Under the pieces are notes generated by a model, which made no database searches, was not told the DNA's origin, and worked only from the letters and a program-made list of their open reading frames with translations. Source: Erysipelotrichales bacterium (GTDB lineage: Bacteria; Bacillota_I; Bacilli_A; RF39; UBA660). From it: 45,148 nucleotides of DNA. The position numbers and the translations under genes were made by a program. The stretch lies in NCBI GenBank assembly GCA_022508565.1, contig JAFLUY010000006.1, positions 1-45,148 on the forward strand, written 5' to 3'. Numbering within the stretch: position 1 is the stretch's first letter; the number at the start of each line of letters is the position of its first letter. Positions 14,902 through 23,517 of the stretch are shown here, piece by piece.

Positions 14902-16452
14902 GTGACTATAATGGATAGAGAAGATCAAGACTTAGTTAGTAATAAAAAGAAAAATAAAAAGGCTAAAAAAGTTAATAAAAAGAAAAAAAGTGTAAAAAAA
15001 GTACCAGTTATGAGATATAAAGTATTATCTTTTTTGCTTATTGTCTTAACTGTTATTACTTTTATTAATTTATTTGTTGAGAGTATATTCTCGTTCTTTT
15101 ATTTATTGCCAATTGCTGCTTTTAGTTTTTTTATTATATTCTTTATTAGTTTTATTCTAAATAAAAATAAATTAAAGAGATGGATTAAAAGAATATTTTC
15201 TTTATTTGCAATACTTATCATAATATTTGAGTTACTTATGATATTATTTGGAACAAATACTTTAAAGTTTATTGCAAGTATAACAGATACTGGCTATCGT
15301 GTTGAAACTTTTGGTGTTTATGTTTTAAATGATAGCTCATATAATAGCTTATTTGATGTAAATGATAAAACATTTGGTTATTTAGACGAAGGCGAAACGA
15401 TAAAAGAAGCATTAAAGAAAATATCTAAACAAATAGATTATGAGAGAGTTAGTAAATCTACAACTAATGATCTTGTAAATTCACTTATAAATGAAGAAAC
15501 AGATGCGATTTTAATGGATATAAGCTATGAAGCAATCTTACGAGATGAACAAAGCGAGAAATATAGCAGATTAAGATTAATTGATAAAATAGATGTTGTC
15601 GATATTGTCGATACAATAAAGAGTAACGTCAATATTACTAAAGATCCATTCGTTGTCTATATTTCAGGAATAGATACTAGTGGCAATATTGCATCAAAAG
15701 CAAGAAGTGATGTTAATATTTTACTTGCAGTTAATCCAAATACTAAAAATGTAGTAATGGTTAATACACCAAGAGATTTCTATGTTACACTTCATTCAAA
15801 AAATAAAAAAGATAAACTAACTCATGCAGGTTTATTTGGAGTTGAAGAATCATTGATGACATTAAGTGATTTATATGATGTTGATATAGACTATTATGTT
15901 AGAATTAACTTTACATCTTTTGTAAAAATAGTAGATGAACTTGGTGGGGTAAAAGTAAATGTACCAATTAGTTTTTGTGAGCAAAATAGTAAAAGAAGTA
16001 AAAAAGATGGAGATTTGATTTGTTTAAAACAAGGTAGCCAAACCTTGAATGGCGAACAAGCTTTAGCTTTAGCAAGACATAGAAAAACCATACCAACAGG
16101 AGATCGCGGTAGAGGAGAAAATCAAATGTTAGTCTTAGAAGCTATTATTAGCAAAGCCATGAGTCCAAAAATTGTTACGAAGTATAATTCATTAGTAAAT
16201 GCTTTAAAAGGTCGTGTAACAACTAATATGGATTCAAATCAAATTCTTTCATTTGCTCGTAAACAACTTAAAAATAATGATGTTTGGAACTTTACTAGTT
16301 TAAGTGCAACCGGTTCGGATTCTTCAGGAGTATGTTATGCAACTGGTTCAGGTAAAGCTTATGTAATGGAACCAGATAAAGAATCGGTGAGCAGAATAAA
16401 AAGTGCTTTAAATCAATTATTCGATGGTGAGCAAGAAATATTAGTCAACTAA
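14902..16452 (+). CDS. LytR-CpsA-Psr (LCP) family ligase
   Basis: A 516-residue membrane protein. A very Lys-rich cytoplasmic N-terminus (about residues 10-35) precedes three membrane helices (about 40-125). An exported ~110-residue segment follows (about residues 135-245), then the LCP domain from VVYISGIDTSG to HRKTIPTGDRGRGENQ (about 250-425). LCP hallmarks include RSDVNILLAVNP, NTPRDFYV, DELGGVKVNV and LNGEQALALARHRK. LCP enzymes transfer undecaprenyl-phosphate-linked polymers such as teichoic acids or capsule to peptidoglycan. The segment before the LCP domain looks like a small ligand-binding module. The start is the GTG 6 bases after AGGTG; an ATG at 14911 is the alternative. Confidence 0.9.
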   Translation: MTIMDREDQDLVSNKKKNKKAKKVNKKKKSVKKVPVMRYKVLSFLLIVLTVITFINLFVESIFSFFYLLPIAAFSFFIIFFISFILNKNKLKRWIKRIFSLFAILIIIFELLMILFGTNTLKFIASITDTGYRVETFGVYVLNDSSYNSLFDVNDKTFGYLDEGETIKEALKKISKQIDYERVSKSTTNDLVNSLINEETDAILMDISYEAILRDEQSEKYSRLRLIDKIDVVDIVDTIKSNVNITKDPFVVYISGIDTSGNIASKARSDVNILLAVNPNTKNVVMVNTPRDFYVTLHSKNKKDKLTHAGLFGVEESLMTLSDLYDVDIDYYVRINFTSFVKIVDELGGVKVNVPISFCEQNSKRSKKDGDLICLKQGSQTLNGEQALALARHRKTIPTGDRGRGENQMLVLEAIISKAMSPKIVTKYNSLVNALKGRVTTNMDSNQILSFARKQLKNNDVWNFTSLSATGSDSSGVCYATGSGKAYVMEPDKESVSRIKSALNQLFDGEQEILVN

Positions 16453-16458
16453 AAGTGG

Positions 16459-16487
16459 TTGACATAAAATAAGTTACATGTTAATAT
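16459..16487 (+). promoter_or_regulatory. Sigma-A promoter of rpsP-khpA
   Basis: Perfect TTGACA (16459-16464), 17-bp spacer, TAATAT (16482-16487). Confidence 0.8.
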
Positions 16488-16515
16488 TATTAAGTAAGAA
16501 AAAGGAGGCGCGAAT

Positions 16516-16779
16516 ATGGCTGTTAAATTAAGATTAAAAAGAATGGGTTCTAAACAAAGACCATTTTACAGAATAGTAGCTGCTGATTCTAGAAGTCCTA
16601 GAGATGGTAGATTTATTGAAACTGTTGGTACTTATGACCCAATTAAGAAAAGTAATAATATAACTGTTGATGAAGAAAAAACTTTAAAATGGTTAAATAC
16701 TGGTGCTCAACCAACTGATACAGTTAAAAGTATTTTAACTCAAACTGGTGTTTGGTCTAAGTTTAAAAATAAAAAGTAA
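16516..16779 (+). CDS. rpsP: 30S ribosomal protein S16
   Basis: A basic protein of 87 residues beginning [20 protein letters not shown] and containing [15 protein letters not shown] and GTYDP, all universal S16 motifs. It binds 16S rRNA early in assembly of the small subunit. The length is normal. The ribosome binding site is AAAGGAGG. It is followed after 14 bp by khpA, the widespread Firmicute order, but ffh, rimM and trmD, which often flank it, are not here. Confidence 0.98.
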   Translation: MAVKLRLKRMGSKQRPFYRIVAADSRSPRDGRFIETVGTYDPIKKSNNITVDEEKTLKWLNTGAQPTDTVKSILTQTGVWSKFKNKK

Positions 16780-16793
16780 GAAGGTAAAAACTG

Positions 16794-17045
16794 ATGCATG
16801 AAGAATTAATTATTTTTACTGAAAACTTAATAAAGTCTTTAGTTAAAGAGCCAGATATGGTAAAAGTTCAAGAATTTATGGGCGATGATGAAACTATTCA
16901 ACTTGAAATCATTGTTCAAGATGATGATATGGGTGCAGTTATCGGAAGAGGCGGAAAAATGATTCAAGCTATTAGAACATTAATCCAAGCTGCTGCTTAT
17001 AATATGGGACTTAATAGAATAAGAATTAATGTGGATTCATTTTAA
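16794..17045 (+). CDS. khpA: KH-domain RNA-binding protein KhpA
   Basis: A protein of 83 residues with a single type II KH domain; the RNA-binding GxxG loop reads VIGRGGKMIQAIRTLI near residues 52-67. KhpA (YlqC) dimerises, binds many RNAs, and in streptococci partners with KhpB to influence FtsA level and cell length. Its place behind rpsP is the conserved location. The ribosome binding site is AGAAGGTA. No terminator hairpin follows, only a T-rich stretch. Confidence 0.95.
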   Translation: MHEELIIFTENLIKSLVKEPDMVKVQEFMGDDETIQLEIIVQDDDMGAVIGRGGKMIQAIRTLIQAAAYNMGLNRIRINVDSF

Positions 17046-17071
17046 TTCTTTTTTTTATTTTACAAAATCTA

Positions 17072-17100
17072 TTGAGTAATAAAAGAATAAGATATATAAT
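17072..17100 (+). promoter_or_regulatory. Sigma-A promoter of the two surface protein genes
   Basis: TTGAGT (17072-17077), 17-bp spacer, TATAAT (17095-17100), 21 bp before the next start codon. Confidence 0.7.
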
Positions 17101-17121
17101 AAATAAGAAGTAGGTGGTAAA

Positions 17122-17667
17122 ATGAAAAAGATAATTATTGGAATTTTAGCAATAGGTATTATTGCTTTAGGGGTATTAATATTTGTTAATACTGGTAAGG
17201 ATCAAGTAGATGATAAAGGCTCTACTAATACTCAAAAAAATGAAAATATTAACGGAGAAGAAAAAGAAGTTCATATAAAATTAACTTATATGGGTGCTGA
17301 TATTACGCCAGGTAAAACATTTAAAGAAAAAAGCATTGCTGCAAAAGCAAATAAATCAACATTACCTAGCTGTGCTTTTGAAGGTGATGATAATGTTTAC
17401 ACTTATGATAATATCGAGATAACGACTAATGCAAGTAGCTCAACAGAAACTATTTATTCGGTTTATTTTATTGATGAAACAGCAGAAACTAATGAAGGAA
17501 TTAAAATAGGATCTACAAAAGAGGATATGATAAAAGCTTATGGGACAGACTTTAATGATGATGTTTCATTAGTTACATATATTGATGAAGATGGTAAAAA
17601 GCAAATAAATTTTGAATTGGATGGAAATACAATAACAGGTATTGAATATATCTTAGTATTGAATTAG
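17122..17667 (+). CDS. Membrane-anchored exported hypothetical protein
   Basis: A 181-residue protein with an N-terminal membrane helix (about residues 3-23, without a lipobox Cys), a polar Asn/Glu/Lys linker and an exported beta-rich domain. GIKIGSTKEDMIKAYG near residue 133 is a motif seen in several small exported Firmicute domains, where a short helix begins the repeat. No enzyme motif is evident. The next gene starts 7 bp after the stop, and both share the promoter at 17072, so this may be a partner of the transglutaminase-like protein. Confidence 0.7.
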   Translation: MKKIIIGILAIGIIALGVLIFVNTGKDQVDDKGSTNTQKNENINGEEKEVHIKLTYMGADITPGKTFKEKSIAAKANKSTLPSCAFEGDDNVYTYDNIEITTNASSSTETIYSVYFIDETAETNEGIKIGSTKEDMIKAYGTDFNDDVSLVTYIDEDGKKQINFELDGNTITGIEYILVLN

Positions 17668-17674
17668 TGGTATT

Positions 17675-19249
17675 ATGAAAGAAAAGAAGTATAAAGTATT
17701 AAATATAATACTATTCTTTTTTGTAATTTTACTTATTAATGTTGCACTTGTCTTTGTTAATTTACGTGACAAATTTAAAAGTGTAACAATCGAAGTTGGA
17801 ACTGAAAAGATAAGTGTTAAAACATTTATAGTTTCAAAACTATATAATAAAAGAAGTAAAGTATTAACAAATTTGGATAGTATTGATTTAAATGAAGTTG
17901 GCGAGTATGATATTGAATTAATTTATGGTAATGTAAAATCAACAGTTAAACTTAGTGTTGTTGATACAACAGCGCCAGAAGTTGAATTTCAAGATTTAGT
18001 AGTAGGTCTTGATTATGAATATAATAAAGATGATTTTGTTGTGCTTGTAAAAGATTATTCAGATTATGAAATTACAAGCGATATAGAAGAACTTGATATA
18101 AAACTTGGAGAATATAAAATAAATATTAATGTTACAGACGTTTATGGAAATACAACAAGCAAACAATGTTTTTTAAATGTTAAATTAGTTAATGATGAAA
18201 TCACTCATGAACTTGGCGAGGTTTTAACAAAAGAGGAAATACTAATTTCAGAAAATTTTGGAAGCAAAGAACTAACTAAAGAGGTTTTAGGCTCAGTTAA
18301 TATTAATGAACCAGGAGAACATGAAGTAAAATTTACTTATGATGGTAAAACTTATAAAACTAAGGTAACTGTAAAAGATACCAAGGGTCCAAAAATAGTA
18401 TTTAATAATATAACTTTCTATCTTGGAAGTAAAAATAAAAAAACAAAAGAAGATTTTGTTAAAAGTGTAACTGATCCATCAGGTGTTAAAGAAGTTACAT
18501 ATGATGGTGAATTAAAATTTGATGCTCTTGGTGTTTATGAATTAAAGATAAGAGCGGTTGATAACTTAGGAAATGTAAGTGAAGAAGTTGCTACATTAAC
18601 AGTAAAAGATGATGATATTGGTCCAGTTATTTCTGGCTTATCAACTATCACGATTAACAAGGGTGAAAGCATAGATTATTTAAAAGGTGTTAAATCAGTA
18701 GATGCTAAAGACGGTAACTGTGAAATAACAGTTGATACAAGTAAAGTTATTACCAATGCTTTTGGTACTTACTATGCAACTTATACATCTAAAGATATGT
18801 CTAACAACGTTACAACTAAGAAAAGAACAATAGTTGTAAGACATGATGCAGATGATACGGAAAAGTTATTTGATGAATATTTCAATAAATATTTAGTTGG
18901 TAAATCAGTGTTACAAATAGTTAAATATATTAGAAATAATATCTCATATGTTCATAACCGTGGAGATGACCCTGTATATATAGCAATAGTTAATAGAAAA
19001 GGAAGTTGCTATGGTCATGCAATCATGGTAAAAAAAGCATTAGATAAATTAGGTATAGAAAACGTTATGGTTTATACAAAAGATGAGACCCATTACTGGA
19101 ACTTAGTAAAAGAAAACGGTGTTTGGAGACATTATGATGCAACACCAGGTTCTCATATCATTGGTCCAGCAACTGATGCACAAAAGCTTTCTAGCGCTGG
19201 TTTGCGTGGTAGGAGTTGGGATAAATCGCTTTTCCCAGCAGCAAATTAA
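17675..19249 (+). CDS. Membrane-anchored protein with Ig-like repeats and a transglutaminase-like domain
   Basis: The product (524 residues) has an N-terminal membrane helix (about residues 9-29), then several bacterial Ig-like/DUF5011-type repeats recognisable by DTTAPEV, DTKGPKI and DDDIGPVISG followed by x-G-x-Y-x-x-x-Y/V-x-A-x-D-x-x-G-N-x-T/S. The C-terminal ~120 residues form a transglutaminase-like fold: Cys445 in RKGSCYGHA, His473 in ETHYWNLV and Asp488 in HYDATPG make the Cys-His-Asp triad in the right order. Such proteins are cell-surface enzymes, as peptidases or cross-linking/transferase enzymes on wall or spore surfaces; the substrate cannot be inferred. A terminator overlaps the stop codon. 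Confidence 0.85.
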   Translation: MKEKKYKVLNIILFFFVILLINVALVFVNLRDKFKSVTIEVGTEKISVKTFIVSKLYNKRSKVLTNLDSIDLNEVGEYDIELIYGNVKSTVKLSVVDTTAPEVEFQDLVVGLDYEYNKDDFVVLVKDYSDYEITSDIEELDIKLGEYKININVTDVYGNTTSKQCFLNVKLVNDEITHELGEVLTKEEILISENFGSKELTKEVLGSVNINEPGEHEVKFTYDGKTYKTKVTVKDTKGPKIVFNNITFYLGSKNKKTKEDFVKSVTDPSGVKEVTYDGELKFDALGVYELKIRAVDNLGNVSEEVATLTVKDDDIGPVISGLSTITINKGESIDYLKGVKSVDAKDGNCEITVDTSKVITNAFGTYYATYTSKDMSNNVTTKKRTIVVRHDADDTEKLFDEYFNKYLVGKSVLQIVKYIRNNISYVHNRGDDPVYIAIVNRKGSCYGHAIMVKKALDKLGIENVMVYTKDETHYWNLVKENGVWRHYDATPGSHIIGPATDAQKLSSAGLRGRSWDKSLFPAAN

Positions 19250-19275
19250 AACAGTAGAATTTCTACTGTTTTTTT
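19249..19275. terminator. Terminator between the transglutaminase-like gene and acpS
   Basis: A 10-bp stem (19249-19258 with 19262-19271), 3-nt loop, T run to 19275. It covers the end of convergent acpS as well. Confidence 0.8.
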
Positions 19276-19571
19276 ATTGCAACTGCAAACGTATATTCTT
19301 TTTCATGCGATATTGAAATATTAATACTCTCAATATTGCATATTGGTGCGCCATCTTTATCTTTTAATATTTCAATATCTAAAAAACTTAAACTTTTTGT
19401 ATTATTTAAGCATTTCATTATAGCTTCTTTTGCTGCAAATCTCCCTGTTAAGAAATTAGTTCCAAAAGTTTTATATAGTTCTTTTTCTTTTTCCGTTAAG
19501 ACTAAATCAATGAATCTTTGATCAATATCTTTTAGTCTTTTATTTTCTACAATATCACAACCAATTTGCAT
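19263..19571 (-). CDS. acpS: Holo-[acyl-carrier-protein] synthase
   Basis: This 102-residue enzyme transfers 4'-phosphopantetheine from CoA to a serine of apo-acyl carrier proteins. GCDIVENKRL at the N-terminus provides a Mg-binding Asp, and GRFAAKEAIMKCL in the middle provides the conserved Lys-Glu; INISISHEKEYTFAVAI is the C-terminal signature. It is somewhat shorter than usual (about 118). The start follows GGTGGTGATTG; 5 further codons upstream are rejected. It lies divergently, 79 bp from an operon with its own carrier protein gene, so it is well placed to activate that carrier in addition to fatty-acid ACP. Confidence 0.95.
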   Translation of the reverse strand: MQIGCDIVENKRLKDIDQRFIDLVLTEKEKELYKTFGTNFLTGRFAAKEAIMKCLNNTKSLSFLDIEILKDKDGAPICNIESINISISHEKEYTFAVAIKKQ

Positions 19572-19605
19572 ATCAATCACCACCAATATTATATAAGAAA
19601 TAAAA

Positions 19606-19634
19606 TTGAATTGAAAGTAGAATTGTTATATAAT
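19606..19634 (+). promoter_or_regulatory. Sigma-A promoter of the fkbH-ACP-VOC-MBOAT-SGNH operon
   Basis: TTGAAT (19606-19611), 17-bp spacer, TATAAT (19629-19634), 16 bp before the fkbH-like start codon. Confidence 0.75.
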
Positions 19635-19650
19635 AATTCTAGGTGATTAT

Positions 19651-21432
19651 ATGGAAGTTTTAGATTATCCATTTGATACAGAATATATTATAAAAAATAA
19701 AAGAAAAATAAAAAAAGAATTATTAGATGAAGATAATTATCTTGAAAAAAGAATTGCTATATTAGGCGGTTCAACAACTAGTGAAGTAAAAAATATGCTT
19801 GAATTATTTTTACTTAATCAAGGTATTAAACCAACTTTTTATGAATCTGAATATAATATGTACTATGAAGATGCTTTATTTAGTAATCCTGAGTTAGATG
19901 AATTTAAACCAGATATTATTTATATTCATACAACTGTTAGAAACATAATTGAATATCCAAGTTTAACTGATTCTGAAGGAGAGATAGATTTAAAATACAA
20001 TGCTTTTACAACTAGATTTAGAAGTATATGGGAATCTTTAGAAAAAAGGTTTGATGCCATTATTATTCAAAATAATTTTGATTATCCAAATATTAGATTA
20101 CTTGGAAATAAAGATGTTGTAGATATTCATGGTCGTATAAATTTTATTAATAGAATTAATAATTATTTTTATGAATATGCGCGTAAGGATGATAAGATTT
20201 ATATCAATGATATTAACTATGTTTCATCTTGTTATGGATTAGATAAATGGAGTAATGACTTTTATTGGTATATGTATAAATACGCAATGGAAGTACCTGC
20301 AATACCATATCTAGCATTTAACTTAGCTAAGATAATTAAGTCTTTATATGGTAAGAATAAAAAAGCTTTAGCACTCGATTTAGATAATACTCTCTGGGGT
20401 GGGGTTATCGGTGATGATGGAGTGGAAGGAATAAGTGTTGGTCCGGAAGTTCCAAGTGGACAAGTTTATTATTACTTCCAAAAATACTTAGCTGATTTAA
20501 AAAGTCTTGGAGTTTTATTAAATATTGTTTCTAAAAATAATGAAGAGGTAGCCATAGAAGGTTTAAATCGTGAAGGGAACTTTTTACATCCAGATGATTT
20601 TATTAAAATCAAAGCAAACTGGGGTGCTAAAAATATTAACATAAGAGATATTGCACATGAAATAAGCATTGGTGCAGATAGTTTTGTCTTTGTTGATGAT
20701 AATCCAGCTGAAAGAAAAATAGTTAAAGATTATATTGAAAATATAGCTGTACCAAATATTGGTAATCCAGAAGATTATATACATGTTCTCGATCGAAACG
20801 GCTATTTTGAAACGACTATTCTATCTCAAGAAGATTTAAAGAAGAATGAACTATATAAAGAAAACTTAAAAAGACAAGAATTAGAAAGCAGTTTTGAAGA
20901 TTATGATGAGTATTTAAAATCTCTAAAGATGAAAGCTGAGATACACTCATTTAAAGATGTTTATTTAGAAAGAATATCACAGTTAACAAATAAAAGTAAT
21001 CAATTTAATTTAACGACAAAAAGATATACTCTTGCAGATATTGAAGCAGTAAAAGAAAGTGATAACTATATTACTTTATATGGTAAGTTAGAAGATATCT
21101 TTGGCGATAATGGAGTGGTATCAGTAGTAATTGGTGAAATAAAAGAACGCGATTTACATATTGATTTATGGATTATGTCATGTAGAGTATTAAAAAGAGA
21201 TATGGAAGTTGCTATGATGGATTCTTTAGTAAGTATTGCCAAATCTCGTGGTATTAAAAATATCTATGGATATTATTATCCAACTGAAAAGAATAAAATG
21301 GTCAGTGACTTTTATGAAACACAAGGATTTGATTTATTATTAATAGACGAGAATAATAATAAAAAATATTTATTAGAAGTTGATACATATAATAAAAGAA
21401 ATAAAAATATAGAGGTGAATGAAAATGAATAG
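19651..21432 (+). CDS. FkbH-like HAD-IIIC phosphatase/acyltransferase
   Basis: A 593-residue protein with the FkbH architecture. N-terminal part (about 1-225): SGNH-like acyltransferase fold (IAILGGSTTSEV). Middle: HAD-superfamily IIIC domain with LALDLDNTLWGGVIGDDG (nucleophile Asp243, Asp245), SKNN and FVFVDDNPAERKIV. C-terminus (about 430-580): GNAT-like region with LTNKSNQFNLTTKRY and DNGVVSVVIG. In polyketide pathways FkbH proteins take 1,3-bisphosphoglycerate, remove phosphate and place the glyceryl unit on the phosphopantetheine of a carrier protein. The carrier gene overlaps the end of this gene by 8 bp. No polyketide synthase is nearby, so another destination for the acyl unit is implied. 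Confidence 0.9.
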   Translation: MEVLDYPFDTEYIIKNKRKIKKELLDEDNYLEKRIAILGGSTTSEVKNMLELFLLNQGIKPTFYESEYNMYYEDALFSNPELDEFKPDIIYIHTTVRNIIEYPSLTDSEGEIDLKYNAFTTRFRSIWESLEKRFDAIIIQNNFDYPNIRLLGNKDVVDIHGRINFINRINNYFYEYARKDDKIYINDINYVSSCYGLDKWSNDFYWYMYKYAMEVPAIPYLAFNLAKIIKSLYGKNKKALALDLDNTLWGGVIGDDGVEGISVGPEVPSGQVYYYFQKYLADLKSLGVLLNIVSKNNEEVAIEGLNREGNFLHPDDFIKIKANWGAKNINIRDIAHEISIGADSFVFVDDNPAERKIVKDYIENIAVPNIGNPEDYIHVLDRNGYFETTILSQEDLKKNELYKENLKRQELESSFEDYDEYLKSLKMKAEIHSFKDVYLERISQLTNKSNQFNLTTKRYTLADIEAVKESDNYITLYGKLEDIFGDNGVVSVVIGEIKERDLHIDLWIMSCRVLKRDMEVAMMDSLVSIAKSRGIKNIYGYYYPTEKNKMVSDFYETQGFDLLLIDENNNKKYLLEVDTYNKRNKNIEVNENE

Positions 21433-21667
21433 AAATGAAATATTAGAAAAGTTAAATGAAGTATTTATTGATGTATTTGATGATGAAAACATCGCAATTA
21501 CTGATACAACTACAGCAGATGATATAGAAGAGTGGGATAGTCTAGAACACATTAATCTAATTGTTGCTGTTGAACAAGAATTTAAAATGAAATTTAATAT
21601 GAATGAAGTAACTAGCATGAAAAATGTTGGTGAAATGGTTGATATAATTGCATCAAGATTAAACTAA
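21425..21667 (+). CDS. Acyl carrier protein of the fkbH operon
   Basis: An 80-residue acidic four-helix carrier protein. The phosphopantetheine attachment motif is EEWDSLEHINLIVAVEQEF with Ser39 in DSL. It has DSLEHINL rather than the DSLDxVEL of fatty-acid ACPs, as in carriers of dedicated pathways. The ATG at 21425 is 7 bases after AGAGGTG; an ATG at 21419 is too close to that site. Overlap with the fkbH-like gene implies matched expression. It is the likely acceptor of the unit loaded by FkbH and must be activated by AcpS. Confidence 0.92.
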   Translation: MNRNEILEKLNEVFIDVFDDENIAITDTTTADDIEEWDSLEHINLIVAVEQEFKMKFNMNEVTSMKNVGEMVDIIASRLN

Positions 21668-21678
21668 AGGGTGGTATT

Positions 21679-22071
21679 ATGAAGTTTGATCATATAGGTA
21701 TTGCAACAAATGATATAAATGAAACAATAAAAAAGATTAGTAAGTTCATGAATATAAGAGAGCAAAGTGAGATTGTTTATGATGAATTACAAGACGCTAG
21801 TCTTTGTATGTTAACACTTGATAATGTTCAAATTGAATTAATTCAAGGTGCGATTGTTGAAAATATTTTAAAGAAAAGACAATATTTATATCATACATGC
21901 TATTCAGTAGATAATATTGAAGAAATTAAGGAAAAATTAGTAAGTGAAGGTGCATTAGTTATAAGTGAAGTTAAACCCGCTATTCTTTTTAATATGAGAA
22001 AGGTAGTTTTCTTAATGTGGGATTTAGGATTAATAGAGTTAGTAGAAGGTGAGCAACATGGGGTTAACTAA
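21679..22071 (+). CDS. VOC-fold (glyoxalase / methylmalonyl-CoA epimerase-like) protein
   Basis: A protein of 130 residues with two beta-alpha-beta-beta-beta units. It starts MKFDHIGIATNDI; the four usual metal-ligand positions appear to be filled by His (FDHIGI), Glu (VQIELIQ), His (YLYHTCYSV) and Glu (GLIELVEG), so a metal-dependent epimerase, lyase or isomerase reaction is possible. The ribosome binding site is AAAGGGTGG. It lies between the carrier protein and the MBOAT genes and overlaps the latter by 14 bp. Possible roles are altering the carrier-bound acyl unit or its precursor; that is inference. Confidence 0.85.
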   Translation: MKFDHIGIATNDINETIKKISKFMNIREQSEIVYDELQDASLCMLTLDNVQIELIQGAIVENILKKRQYLYHTCYSVDNIEEIKEKLVSEGALVISEVKPAILFNMRKVVFLMWDLGLIELVEGEQHGVN

Positions 22072-23509
22072 TTTTACTTTCTTTCTTTTTTGTTTTATTT
22101 CTTTGGTAGTTTATTATGTTATTCCAAAAAAATATAGTTATATTACACTTTTATTAAGTAGTATTGCTTTCTTGTTTTATAGTGATGTAACTCTATTAAA
22201 TATAGTTTACGTATTAATAATATTGTTCACAAGTTATATAAGTGGAATGTTGATTAAAAAGTATGAAAAAAACAAAAAAACTATTACAATCGTTGGTGTT
22301 TTAATTATTTTATTAGAATTAGTATTTTTAAAATATTCTAATTTATTAATAACAACAAGTAATATTTTATTTAAAACAAATTTTTCGCTAGTCAGCCATT
22401 CATCTCCACTTGGTTTATCTTATTATTCATTAATGATGATAGGTTATATTATTAATGTCTACTGGGGTTCAACTGAAGATGAAAAAAATATTTTAAAACT
22501 ATCTACGTTTATGATGTATTTTCCAACATTAACAAGTGGGCCGTTTATTAAGTATGAAGATATAAAAGATGAACTTAATGAGAGAAAAAATATTGATGCC
22601 AATAATATTATGAATGGTTTAATAAGGTCTTTATGGGGATTGTTTAAAGTACTTGTTATATCAACAAGATTAAATATTTTTGTTTCAACTATATATGGCG
22701 ATTTAAGTGACTATAATTCATTGATAGTGTTTTTAAGTATACTTTTATATACTTTTGAGTTATATACAAACTTTTCTGGATCTATTGATATTATTATGGG
22801 TGTTTCAAAAATGTTTGGAATAAATTTACCAGAAAATTTCAATAATCCTTTTGCATCAGAAACAATTACAGAGTTTTGGCGTAGATGGCATATTACTTTA
22901 GGAGAATGGCTAAGAACTTATATTTTCTATCCATTATTAAAATCTAATGTTATGCAAAATCTAACAAAGAAATGTAAAGATTTATTTGGTAAAAAAGGTA
23001 AGAAAATACCAACATTTATATCAATGTTTATTTTATGGGTTTTAATTGGTATTTGGCATGGTGGTGAATATAAATATATTTTAGCATCAGGTATTTTACA
23101 ATTTATATTTATCTTCTTTGAAGATATAACTAACTCAGTGAATAAAAAATGTAGTAAACCAATAAGATTCTTAAGGATACTTAGAACTTTTATTTTATTC
23201 TCTTTATCAATGGTATTCTTTAGAGCAGTATCAATTACCGAAGGCTTAGGCATTTTTAAAGCTTTAGCTAACTTTAGTTCAGGATTTAATATTAACTTCT
23301 TAAGTGTTGTTGATTACATTATAATTGGAGTGTCTTTAATTGTTTTATTAGTTGTTGATAACTTTATGGATAGGATTAAAGCCTTTGCAAGTAAGATAAA
23401 GTTGGAGTATAAATTATCTATAATATTTTTTCTTATAATAATTGTTTTATTATTTGGTAAATATGGGTTAGGCTTTGTTTCAACTGACTTTATATATGGG
23501 AAGTTTTAG
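22058..23509 (+). CDS. MBOAT family membrane O-acyltransferase (DltB/AlgI-like)
   Basis: A 483-residue protein with about eleven membrane helices. Family landmarks are GLSYYSLMMIGYIINVYWG, YFPTLTSGPFIKYED, NFNNPFASETITEFWRRWHITLGEWLR and the catalytic GIWHGGEYKYI with His334. MBOAT proteins of the DltB/AlgI group pass acyl groups from a cytoplasmic donor through the membrane to outside acceptors. In DltB the donor is the carrier protein DltC, and here a carrier gene lies two genes upstream. The start is the ATG behind GGTGAGCAAC; the reading frame is open 3 codons further upstream. Confidence 0.93.
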   Translation: MGLTNFTFFLFCFISLVVYYVIPKKYSYITLLLSSIAFLFYSDVTLLNIVYVLIILFTSYISGMLIKKYEKNKKTITIVGVLIILLELVFLKYSNLLITTSNILFKTNFSLVSHSSPLGLSYYSLMMIGYIINVYWGSTEDEKNILKLSTFMMYFPTLTSGPFIKYEDIKDELNERKNIDANNIMNGLIRSLWGLFKVLVISTRLNIFVSTIYGDLSDYNSLIVFLSILLYTFELYTNFSGSIDIIMGVSKMFGINLPENFNNPFASETITEFWRRWHITLGEWLRTYIFYPLLKSNVMQNLTKKCKDLFGKKGKKIPTFISMFILWVLIGIWHGGEYKYILASGILQFIFIFFEDITNSVNKKCSKPIRFLRILRTFILFSLSMVFFRAVSITEGLGIFKALANFSSGFNINFLSVVDYIIIGVSLIVLLVVDNFMDRIKAFASKIKLEYKLSIIFFLIIIVLLFGKYGLGFVSTDFIYGKF

Positions 23510-23517
23510 GTGATGAC

